Positions 1 through 9,873 of a stretch of DNA of 64,000 bases are shown here, piece after piece; the first letter of the stretch is position 1; each line of letters starts with the position of its first letter. The DNA lies in assembly GCF_024679245.1 (NCBI RefSeq), contig NC_090178.1:18602213-18666212 (forward strand), given 5' to 3'. A program made the translations under genes and the position numbers. The notes beneath the pieces are model-generated. The model ran no database searches. It was not told the DNA's origin and saw nothing but the letters and a program-made list of their open reading frames with translations. This DNA comes from Pseudorasbora parva. Its lineage: Eukaryota; Chordata; Actinopteri; Cypriniformes; Gobionidae.

Positions 1-687
1 TTGCGATATTGTAAGAGAGGCAATATATTGGGATATTTCTTTGTGTTTGTTTTTTTTTTTTATAATTTAAAATAAAGAACACAACCATATGCCTAAAACA
101 CGAGACAAAGTATTTTATTTAATTGATACAGTATAATTTATATCACAAGTGCTATTTCAAGTACTGAACTGCAGCGCTGGTGCATCCATATCCACATTGC
201 TATGATCTTTCATTCTGCTGCCACCGCTGTAAGTGTTGGTGTGTGTTTATTTTGTTACTGAGAGGAAAACTTGCAGTACATTCTATCGAAACGCTTCTCA
301 GCGTCGCGGGTGACGTCAGGATGTTAAGCGAGCTCTTAGTTTCAATGTGTTTCTCGAGTATTAGATTTTAACTTGGCCTATTTTGCAAACAAAATGATTC
401 TTGTCGATTTCCTTAGTGGCTTCTTTTTAGCTGAAGCCAAAATGAGTCCACACTTCAGCTCTGTATCCTGCAGGAGCGGAATAATTATATCGACTTGAGA
501 GCTGGGTTTGCTAATGCAAACACTAGCGATGCACGCACTTTTACCTTGCGCTTCTCCGGCTCCGCGTCAGTTATACGTTCTGAAATAACACTTCCATCTA
601 GTGGTTGGGTATTATACATTCTGTGGTTTAAACCGAACACAAAGCCACGAATCTTGGATTACTAGTATTACTATATATATATACTAT

Positions 688-690
<3 letters not shown>
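1..690. other. Non-coding stretch, no gene seen
   Basis: A+T-rich sequence with a short T run near position 50. The open frames are at most about 63 codons and show no recognisable motif. I see no RNA gene and no clear transposon end. Confidence 0.5.

Positions 691-780
<90 letters not shown>
691..780. repeat. (CA)n-(TA)n compound microsatellite
   Basis: About 30 CA units run directly into about 14 TA units. The TA tract abuts a truncated Tc1-type 3' end at 781, a pattern seen again at other Tc1 ends in this window. Confidence 0.95.
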
Positions 781-786
<6 letters not shown>

Positions 787-842
787 CTGTGTTTGACCCC
801 CTTTCGCCTTCAGAACTGCCTTAATTCTACGTGGCATTGATT
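781..842 (-). mobile_element. Tc1-like family B fragment (3' end only)
   Basis: Read on the minus strand, this matches the last codons of the family B transposase copy at 25,455-25,517: a SMPRR-like motif, then KAVLKAKGG, then the stop. The rest of the element is absent. The terminal inverted repeat is replaced by the TA tract at 752-780. It is a dead fragment. Confidence 0.8.
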
Positions 843-1423
843 AAACAATATATATATATAAAGGTAAACATGCTAATAAAAGGAAAAAATTCATTTAAAC
901 ATTTCGGAAAAGATGATTTCTGTCACTGCTGTGAACTGACCACCACACAGAATATGAAGAATATCAATAACTTTAGGAGTCAGCTGATAACCAACACCAA
1001 GGTACCAGCACAGCTAACACACTAAGCAAAATATAATCTAATTATCGTTATTAAGAAAAACCCAGCAAATATCGAGATATCATTTTTTGTCAATATCGCA
1101 CACCCCTACCTCGATCACACAGTTTGTTGTCCCAGTAGATTTGCTTAGTGTTAGCATTAGCTCTTTGGGTGTGTGGGCTTTGGGGAGTATGAAGCAGAGC
1201 AGTCATATTCATCTGGGTAATAGCGCTGGTGTGGTGCAGGGCCGGCGCTGCCTGGTGAGGGATGGCGCTGCTCGCTTCTTGCCTGACAACCATGAATCAC
1301 ATGCGGCTACTCTAGAGCCTAGCTCTGCCATAAAACAAAAGATGTAGATGAAAAATGCAGCAATTAAGTGATTTGATTTCTGCACTGCCCCTCCTGTCCC
1401 TTACCGCCATGCATATACACAAA

Positions 1424-1424
<1 letters not shown>
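843..1424. other. Non-coding stretch with possible hAT-type terminus
   Basis: No gene is seen. A short TA run lies at 848-860. Around 1,065-1,110 the text atatcgagatat ... atatcgcacacccct resembles the subterminal and terminal sequence of fish hAT-like elements, but no second end or TSD was found, so the assignment is weak. Confidence 0.3.

Positions 1425-1461
<37 letters not shown>
1425..1461. repeat. (CA)n microsatellite
   Basis: About 18 perfect CA units. Confidence 0.95.
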
Positions 1462-1462
<1 letters not shown>

Positions 1463-2794
1463 AAATCTCTCTCAAGCTCTTTTTATAACACATTATGCAC
1501 CATATGATACACACACTCACATGGCCAATAGCAGGGCCTCTGCTAAAACTCATACAATGAATAGTCTCTATACTATAGAGCACAGCCTGTTCGAAATGAG
1601 TATGTTTGTATTGTTTTCTTGAACTTTACACTCATTAACGTCAAACAGTACAACACTTTCACATTTATTAATTTCTTGAGCATGTTTTAACTGCAAACTA
1701 AGTGAACATGAATATTCCAACCTGCTAAGTGATGGTATTGTGTTGTAATGGCAATTTCCAAAGTTTGTGTAATTAAGAAACGCATTAGCAGCACTAGTGT
1801 CGGCCTCTGGGAGGTGATGAGCTGCAGCTAGGCCCATGATGGAGTGCATGAGGACCATGTGTACTCACTCAACCCTGGCAACCTCATCCATTCTGGGCTT
1901 CTCCACGCCTCTGCCATGAGCACATCCAAATCACCAACTAGGTAAACACAGAACTGACACAATCCATCACTACGCCCATGTAAAGCAACGCCTGTGCATG
2001 CACACTAAAATAAGCACTTTACTTACGGCATTATTAATAAACATGGTCAAACGGTTATCAAATGAATGCCTCTGAGTATGCATTTGATATGTACAAGATA
2101 TATCTATACATGTACAAACATATTACATCTAATGGTCGACTGATATTGTTAGTTTTTTTATGGCATAATCCGATATCTTTATGAGCAGGGTGACCGATGG
2201 CCAATATAAAGCCTGTATATAATAATATATTTATTTTAATTAATATGTAATAAATTTTAAAATTTGATTTTTTTTTATCTTTAAAATAAACATTCTTATA
2301 CTCTAGATGGCAACTTCTTGATTCTGCAATCTATTACAGTATTTTTCACAAATAAAGTAATATATGACTAAAAAGTAAAGTAAAACTGTAGGCTAACAGG
2401 GCACTCAGTAATCTGGAACGTTTGTGCGCACTGGTAATCATATTTGTTTTAAATACAGACAAGGTAGCACTAATTTTACATACAGCACTTTTAACATTAT
2501 ATTAATATGAAATATTAATATATTAGGGGTGTCCTCGACTAAGGATTTACACATTCGAATCAGAATTGTCGAATCTCTCTATGGTCGACTGATAGTCGAA
2601 TGCCTATATTCGTTCACGTTAAAGATATCTGATCTTGTTAATTTAAATTCAACTCCTAAGTCCCTAAGATCTGTCAATAAAGCTCTCTTAAAAGCTCTCT
2701 TATGTCCCACGGTCTCGACTTAAAATGAAAGGTGACAAGGTGAGCATTTGCAGTTGCTTCTCCGCGATTATGGAATCAGTTGCTACCTGCCATT
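1462..2794. other. Non-coding A+T-rich stretch
   Basis: The longest open frame is 96 codons on the minus strand (1,568-1,858), with no recognised motif. At 2,525-2,620 the text ggggtgtcctcgactaa with repeated cgaat/gtcga motifs looks like one end of a hAT-like element, but no partner end was found. Confidence 0.35.
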
Positions 2795-2832
2795 ACTCAC
2801 TGTATGTGATATGGACATCACATACAGTGAGT
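2795..2832. repeat. Perfect 16-bp hairpin with 6-nt loop
   Basis: actcactgtatgtgat (2795-2810) is followed by the loop atggac and then by its exact reverse complement (2817-2832). The right arm looks like part of the large repeat that follows, and the left arm marks the point where that repeat stops. Confidence 0.9.
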
Positions 2833-5800
2833 CTCAAACAACATTATTTCCTCCTTCATATTTAAATCTTTTTTGTGAAAAACACAACAGAAAAACAGGC
2901 GATTCTGGACATAACACCACCTGTGACGCAATCGCTGGGGATCATTAATATGTACTCCCCCAACATTTGATACGGCAGCGCATGCATCACGCGAGGATAT
3001 CGAAAATTGCAGATCATGGAAATAGATATTATGTTCCAGGCTGTTTAGAGGACGTGGGGACTTTTCATACCCTTTCCACTGAACAAAACTGAACAGGCAT
3101 GTTTATCAATAACCGGATACCGCAACAATTTAATTAAAAGTTGTTTGTTTCCTCTGCCTATTTCACCACGGACAGTTTTTCTATCCTGGACAATAGCAGG
3201 CTTCACTCAGCATCTGATACTGGAGAAGCGGCAATTCAAACTATATCCCGCGAGCAGTGAGTAGTGATTTTATCCACTTATTGACTGTCTAAACAATTTC
3301 TGATTAAACTGGAAATTTCTTAGTGAGACAACATTAATGATAATTTCCCCTGTGTTGCCTAGATCCAACATAAGATGCTAGTACAGCAACAATAGGAAAC
3401 TTCAAGTAGCATCAGTATGACAAATGTCATAGTTAAAGTTAGGGTAGGTAAGAATTGGTTTAAAAAACTTCTTTTTTCAAATTTGTTTAAACGTTCTTTA
3501 TATATCAATACATACGTAAAATGTAAGTACTCTAAAAAGAAGTATAAAATTTGAGTGTCTGTAGACCTCTCACGACTGTTTTAAAGACAGCTCATTATTT
3601 CATTCACTCCACCATCTCCCTTCTGGGCTCTTCCCAAAGCCACGCCCCCAAAATACATGAACGCGCTACACCAACCGCTCAACTTGAAGACGCATTATTT
3701 ACCTCAGAGGAGCCGTGTGCATGTAGTCACATCATGTCAGAATCACATGTAATAAAAAAACAAACTTCAGTATGAATATAAACAAATAAGATGTCTTTTA
3801 GTACTCACTATCAAGCTAGAATACCGATACTGGTAAAGTTTAAAATACATTTTTGTTTACTACGGTAACGAGCTAGTTATATTTATAAGGCAAAGCTAAA
3901 AACGGGTAGCATTGATATATTTTTTTTTCTGTGTTGCACTGTGATGAAGATGAATTTCGTGTAAGATTCATAACATACAGGTCCTTCTCAAAAAAATTAG
4001 CATATTGTGATAAAGTTCATTATTTTCCATAATGTAATGATAAAAATTAAACTTTCATATATTTTAGATTCATTGCACACCAACTGAAATATTTCAGGTC
4101 TCTTATTGTTTTAATACTGATGATTTTGGCATACAGCTCATGAAAACCCAAAATTCCTATCTCAAAAAAATAGCAGTATAAGGACCTGTATACTGTGTTT
4201 TGCATGTAAGAGTTTCCATGATGAAAGCATTGTTGATTAGTAGTAGCTAAAGCTAACTTAGTTCCAAAAAAGGTTCCTGGATGCGGTGTACTAGCTTTTA
4301 CACATGCATTTTGTTATCTAAAGTTACATTTTGCGAAATTCAACACGACAGCGATCAACTTGAACTAAGCATATTGAGTATTTATCATCTCTACTAATGG
4401 CTAAGTGTATAATATTGTAACTATGCTAAGTAATGTTATGCTATATTAGGACGCTACATTTGCTAGTGATACATGCTTCATGAAAACATAAACCGAAAAA
4501 ATGAAAGATTACCTGTCCAGTAGAAATACAGCCAGCAATGAGTCGTTTTCAGCCCCTTTAGGTCCCTCAGTTCTCCACATCGTAGAAAAGCCATGCTGAT
4601 ATTTACTCATGTTTGAGTTCTTTGTTTATCCAAAGACTTTTAGTGCATTGCCTTTAAATGTAGGCCTACTGTCTTCCTTTTTCTGCATTGTTTGTCTTCA
4701 CTGACTGCAAAACCTGGCACCGTGCATTTTGAATGCTTTTGCTCTTCCTAGGGGTACGCGCATGTCTGGGCAGAACCTGTAGCGAAAGCGGTGGTTGCCA
4801 TGGTAGAGAGAGAGAGTGACAGCGGCCCAAGCCAATCATTTGTTTCGTCCCCGAACTAAAATAAAGCGGTGTTTATTGCAGATTAAACAGTCTAGAGTTA
4901 CTTGATTTTTATACTCTCTTTTTCAGAGTACTTACATTAACTATGTATTGCCATATAAAGAAAGTTTAAACAAATTTGGACAAAAGTGTTTTACTACCTA
5001 CCCTACCTTTAATATTATTTACTGCCAGTGTTGTCATACAAATCTACAAAATACAACCATATGGCAATCCCTTTTTTTTTTAGATAGAATTATAATTCAG
5101 CCTATAGGCTTTTCAACAACTATAACTCGTGTTAGTAGTTTAGTTTAGTAGGTCATAGGCCTACATAGTTTAGTCTCTTACAGATCGCTTGATCCTTCTA
5201 GCTAACGTCATCTCCACCACTTAGGTAGAAACGGTAGTAATTTGACAAGGCATCGTCAATTTGTAAAAAAAATAAATAAATAAATAAAATAAAAAACAAC
5301 ACTGTAGGCTACAGTACTGTACAAACAACATAACCCAGCTCGCTGTTTAGAGTTTGTGATTCAAAGTGCAGCTATCATTGTAAAATCAAACGGTGACGCA
5401 TTAAAATGATTAAAATGTTTTTAAAATGCTAAAAAGCAAAGTTGTGACTGTTGACGATATGAGTTAACGTGTAAAGTTAATGTTATGTGCTAGTTCACAT
5501 TTAGGCTGAAGTTATAGTAGCCTACTGACGTTGCGTTGTGCAGGTCTTATAAAGACTAACTTACCACTCAAAAGCGTCCATTTCCAATCTCAAAACCATT
5601 GGTTGTTCCTCAAAATCTTTATCTTCGTCAGAAACATAAGGTTGGATGCATAATCTCTCCAAGATTGACAGTATACGGTAGATGTTTATGTCACTGAAAG
5701 GACTGGAGCCGCGCAGTGAAACAGCCAATCAGAGCCGAACTCAACATTAATATTCATGAGCCTTCCAAATAAGGCAAAAACAGAGCATTACATCCTAGGG

Positions 5801-5938
5801 ACAATTTCTGAGGTTGTAAATGGACCTTTAAAACCGTATCTGGACAATTTTAACCCTTAAATAAGTCACATACCCTATATGTAGATATCAGAGAACAATT
5901 TAAAATATTGTTTCTACTCATTCTAGGGCACCTTTCAA
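2817..5938. repeat. Large diverged interspersed repeat (non-autonomous DNA element)
   Basis: From memory, the start (2,817-3,000) and the end (about 5,700-5,938, closing with ctagggcacctttcaa) resemble a long TTAA-type non-autonomous element known from zebrafish. The end gcaccttt recalls the terminus of the TTAA element at 62,781. The interior holds no transposase, is interrupted by the Tc1 derivative at 3,976-4,190, and has several unassigned A+T-rich stretches. Family assignment and left boundary are inferred; alignment to a cyprinid repeat library would settle both. Confidence 0.4.
3976..4190. mobile_element. 215-bp non-autonomous Tc1 family A derivative
   Basis: It starts TA-CAGGTCCTTCTCAAAAA and ends AAGGACCTG-TA, with TA duplicated at both sides. 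It carries one almost complete family A terminal repeat of about 195 bp, matching 15,398-15,590, joined to only the outermost dozen bases of the other repeat. The transposase and most of the right repeat are deleted. The join lies in a ctcaaaaaa stretch that occurs at both ends of the parent, suggesting a microhomology-mediated internal deletion. Confidence 0.85.
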
Positions 5939-5967
5939 CAACCCCAATTTATATTTTGCATCTGGGT

Positions 5968-6126
5968 TGTGTGGCGTAGTGGATAAGATCTATAAGTTAC
6001 CAACAGACTGTAGATTTAAGCCCCACATGGATTTGATCCATGAATATCCCGGTATCACCCTTGAGCATTGCACGTAACCTCAGAATGCTCCAGATCATCC
6101 CTTTTAGTAAATGCATTTAAAAAGCA
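5968..6126 (+). repeat. Degenerate tRNA-derived SINE
   Basis: The text tggcgtagtgg fits an A box, and gatttaagccc some 40 bp later is a worn B box. A short body follows and ends near a taaatgcatttaaaaa tail. It is too diverged to be a working tRNA gene. Confidence 0.55.
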
Positions 6127-6598
6127 GGGTCATCAAAATTACAAATGGGTACATTTGAAATTATTGCATAGGCACTCTTTTAAAACAATATGTACCGCAT
6201 GTAAACAGTCTACCCACAATTAAAAGCCTCAGTACATTAGTATAGGCTTTAGGCTATTACAGTAATTACCATCCAGATATTCCATTTGAAAGCATAAAGA
6301 CTTTAGTGTTTAGATGTGTGTCATCTAATCCAATGGTCTTCACATTGAGATCTGCCATTGCCTCTGATCAATGGTAATAACTTGATATTGGCTGAATTTT
6401 GCAGAGAGGTTGAAAGAGCCACAGAAACATCAATACAGTGAAAGTGTCGTTCATGAGCAAAGATTTTTTTCTTTTCCTAAACACACAGCAAAAGTTGAAT
6501 GCAAATACACACACATACATACATTGTGTGTTCATATTTAATGGGGACATTCCATAGACAAAATTATTTTTTTACTGTACAATCTATATATTCTATCA
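6127..6598. other. Non-coding stretch, no gene seen
   Basis: A+T-rich, with no long frame and no transposon end recognised. Confidence 0.4.
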
Positions 6599-6932
6599 CC
6601 CTACACCAGGGGTTGGGAACCTTTTTTGACCAAAGAGGTCAAGTTCATTTTTGGTTAATGCATTTTTCAAAAAGAGCCAAAGTAAAAAATTATATACAAT
6701 TATTATTTAAAAAAATGTCAACACTTGTAATTATTAGGTCCATAACTTAAAACAGAAAATATGCAGCAAACAATAAATAAGTTAGAATTGTGCAGGGCTT
6801 TCACTATGATAAATCCTCTTTGTGCATGTGAACGCACACAGTGCTTATCTACTGCGTTTATGTGAAAACTCCACTTGGCATTTTGATAGATTTCTGTGTT
6901 TATTTGGCCGTTTAGGCCAAGCGGCATCCTCC

Positions 6933-7172
6933 TACCCTGACAAGCCAGACCCACATCAAGATTTGATGATGATGTCAATTTCCCTACAATTAGGATTGAA
7001 AACAAACCCGGAAGAGAAGACAAATCTCCGATGCTTCAAAATATTCTAATTAACCAACTGATGTCACATATGGACTACTTTGATGATGTTTTTATTATTA
7101 TATGTTTTATATTTTTACACTCGCAGCAGATTAGATTTGCTGCCGCTAGGGTGCGTCTAGATTTCTAGGCTA
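6933..7172 (-). mobile_element. Short TAG..CTA-ended TIR element (9-bp-TSD family)
   Basis: It begins taccctgacaagccagaccc and ends gtctagatttctaggcta. The reverse complements match the two ends of the longer copy at 61,936-63,046. Flanks gcatcctcc and acaatctcc agree at 6 of 9 positions, consistent with a worn 9-bp TSD. Most of the body is deleted, and a TTAA-MITE fragment lies inside (7029-7098). Confidence 0.6.
7029..7098 (+). mobile_element. TTAA fold-back MITE fragment
   Basis: It matches the arm segment at about 37,650-37,692 and 61,450-61,513, including the string cacatatggactactttgat. Only about 70 bp remain. Confidence 0.75.
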
Positions 7173-7323
7173 ACAATCTCCCCCAGTTTCTCTTAAAAGC
7201 CAATACGGAAGTGACTTAAACTGCAATTTATCGACTGGCTGCTAGGGACAGGCTCCAGAAGGGAGCAGAATCTCATTGAGCTCCATGTTAAAATGGCTAT
7301 CTTTACAGCAGAAAACATATACA

Positions 7324-7769
7324 CAGTGTTGGGTAAGTTACTCTAAAAAAGTAATGAATTACTAGTTACTAATTACATCTTCAATAGTGTAATTAGATTA
7401 CTGTATAAATTATTCTCTCCAAAAAGGATTTTATTACAAATTACTTTTTAACTTTCTAAATCCTATATCAACCTCGAGTTAAGCAATTCAAGGTTAGACA
7501 TGAAATGGCTCTTATAATTCATTCAAATACATAATATAAAACTACATGAACTACTCTTATTAACTGTCCAAAGTATAAATAAAAACATGCATTTTAACAT
7601 TAGACTTTAAATGTTGATGTTAAGACCACTATTGAATTATGTATAATTATATTTAGTATTTAGTTCAATTACATCAGAAGTAAGAGTAATCCCTTACTTT
7701 ACTTTTTCACGGGAAAAGTAATTAAATTACAGTAACTAATTACTTAGTAACTAATTACACCCAACACTG
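7324..7769. mobile_element. 446-bp hAT-like MITE
   Basis: The ends are cagtgttgggtaagttact and agtaactaattacacccaacactg (split here only for description), perfect over the outer ten bases. Flanks catataca and catatata agree at 7 of 8 positions, giving an 8-bp TSD. The arms are rich in TTACT/AGTAA motifs. There is no coding sequence. Confidence 0.85.
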
Positions 7770-8230
7770 CATATATATTATAACTCATTTTTTTACAATA
7801 TATACTGTATAGCCTAAAAGTTCTGCACAATTAAGGGCATTGCCACTTTGAGTGCCAGGTGGATGTCGTTTGTCTGCTGTCTGTTGTCACCTCAGCTCCG
7901 CCCACGTCCCGCCTCTTTGCCCATTTTCTGTTATCCGGGAGTGACGCATGGTGACGCGCTGCCAAGATGGCAACAGCCAGCTCGACCCTACTTTATGCTT
8001 CACTTTATGCTCTTTAGAATCCTATGGGTGACGTCACGGATTATCCGCTTGTTAAGTCGTGATGTAAGGAACGCCGTTTCTGGGTCCAAGCCTCAACTCG
8101 TTTCACTTGAGAATGCCATTTGACGCCCTTTATGAGCACTATTTATTCATATTAAACATCAAATATTTAAAAAAGTTAAACATTTTAACTTTTTATTCTC
8201 ATTTATGATAATCATACACGGTTATTTATC

Positions 8231-8770
8231 TAACGTTATTTATCTGCAAATGAAATGCATTATCAGCAGCTTTTCTAGTGTTAGTTTTCAGTCCATTAAG
8301 TGCAAGAATAAATTAATACCAAATACATTTCAAAATATACAAATAACGGCAGTGGCTCAGTGGTTCATGTAGGTTGTCTACAAACTAAAAAGGTTGGTGG
8401 TTCGATCCCCGGTTCCACCTGACCAAGTGTCGAGGTGTCCATGAGCAAGACACCTAATCCCAGCTATTCCAGACGAGCTGGATGGTGCCTTATATGCCAT
8501 CGGTGTATGAATGGCAAAATGTAAAGTACTTTGGATGGCCATGGGTCTGCTGAAAACGCTATATAAATGCATTCCAAATCATGTAAAATAATAGGTATAA
8601 CATATAAGATTCCCTGTTTCCCTCAAACAAGCGATAGAAATTATTGTAAATGTGCATAAGCCCTCTTTACATCTAGCTACCGCTCAGACAGTTTGCCGTG
8701 ACTTTGCCTGGAACGCTACAAAGTCGTAAGTCGTAACTTACGGGTTCAAAAACCTGCCTGGAACACTGCA
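8231..8770. repeat. Interspersed repeat, second copy at 45.6 kb
   Basis: Aligns by eye with 45,606-45,985, sharing strings such as gtgcaagaataaat, gcataagccct and ctggaacgctacaaagtcg. This copy is interrupted by a SINE at 8348-8584 that the 45.6-kb copy lacks. No coding capacity. Confidence 0.8.
8348..8584 (+). repeat. tRNA-derived SINE
   Basis: Clear RNA polymerase III A box tggctcagtgg (8353-8363) and perfect B box ggttcgatccc (8399-8409). The body and a 3' end of gctatataaatgc type resemble LINE-derived tails of fish SINEs. The exact insertion limits follow from the paralogous repeat at 45,720, where acaaataac runs straight into the downstream sequence. A short caaat repeat at both edges may be the remains of the TSD. 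Confidence 0.85.
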
Positions 8771-8986
8771 TTATTGTCATTCACTTTTTTATTAACTTCA
8801 GTAGGCTGTACAACAAGGGGTTGTAATTGGCTGCTTTTTTCTGCAGAGAGCGGATCTCTGTTGATGTGTCTGAATGTTTAATTGATCATTTGTTGGTAAA
8901 GGGTGAGAGACCTGGCAATGGCGTGATTTTTGTCAAAGAGCCAGGTGTGGCTCGCAAACCATAGGTTCCCGACCACCACCCTACAC

Positions 8987-9605
8987 TAACTGTACTCCTA
9001 AACTTTCTGCATTTTTACATTTTCAAAAAAAAACATCACAGCATCTTTAATAAGCTGTTTTCCTCATGGGCAGTGCTCAAAGTGGGGAGGTACTCACCGG
9101 TATGCAGTACCGACATTTCTACATTTTACTCTTAAGTGTACCTGCACTTTTCCTTCCGTACCTTTTTTTCTCACTTTAATAATGGATCAATTGTCTATGC
9201 AATATGTCTGTGACTGAAATTCAACGGTTTAATTAAGTGGCGCGCAAATCATTGACAGGTGCGGTCACCAGCACGCTCCAAAAGTGTTAAGATTTGCAAG
9301 TGCCATTCCTATGCGACGCTGATGAAAAAATGTGCAACCCATTTGAATTTGAATTTGAACTATTGAGAATGTAGTTAACACTAGTGAGACTAGTAACACT
9401 AGAGAAAGTCAAATATGATCCAAAACAGCCACTAAAATGACTGAAGGGGGGGGGGGGGGCATCACCCTGTAAGCTTTTTAAATTCATGATGACCCCATTT
9501 ACTATTATTTCTCACATTATATTGTATTTGTTGTTGTAAATTTTGAATAGTTGTAGAATTTGTAATAGATATTCAGATAAGTGAATAGATTTTTCACTAA
9601 AGATG
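8987..9605. other. Non-coding stretch with a G14 run
   Basis: No gene seen. A run of 14 G lies at 9446-9459. The text around 9,070-9,170 (ggtactcaccggtatgcagt) may be an old repeat, but I cannot assign it. Confidence 0.4.
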
Positions 9606-9873
9606 TACAGGTCCTTTTCAAAAAATGTGCATATTGTGATAAAGTTCATTAATTTCCATAATGTAATGATAAAAATTAAACTTTAAATTCATTGCACACC
9701 AACTGAAATATTTCAGGTCTTTTATTGTTTTAATACTGATGATTTTGGCATACAGCTCATGAAAACCCAAAATTCCTATCTAAAAAAATTAACATATTTC
9801 ATCCGACCAATAAAAGAAAAGTGTTTTTAATACAAAAAAGTCAACCTTCAAATAATTATGTTCAGTTATGCAC

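Larger units (their letters stand above)
6599..8986. mobile_element. hAT-like element with 8-bp TSD (mosaic interior)
   Basis: The 8-bp sequence ccctacac occurs directly at 6599-6606 and at 8979-8986. Between them the element opens caggggttgggaacct and closes aggttcccgaccacca, which are imperfect terminal inverted repeats. An 8-bp TSD and CAGGGG-type ends are hallmarks of hAT transposons. No transposase is present. The interior is a patchwork: a TIR element (6933-7172), a terminal-repeat MITE (7324-7769), an old repeat (8231-8770) and a SINE (8348-8584). Confidence 0.75.

Noticed and set aside
8348..8584. Possible tRNA gene
   Set aside because: A and B boxes are present, but the flanking sequence cannot fold as a tRNA and continues into a SINE body and tail.
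9446..9459. G runs (also near 13,365, 22,370, 48,671) as regulatory G-quadruplexes
   Set aside because: Single homopolymer runs without promoter context. Formation is possible but nothing supports a role.
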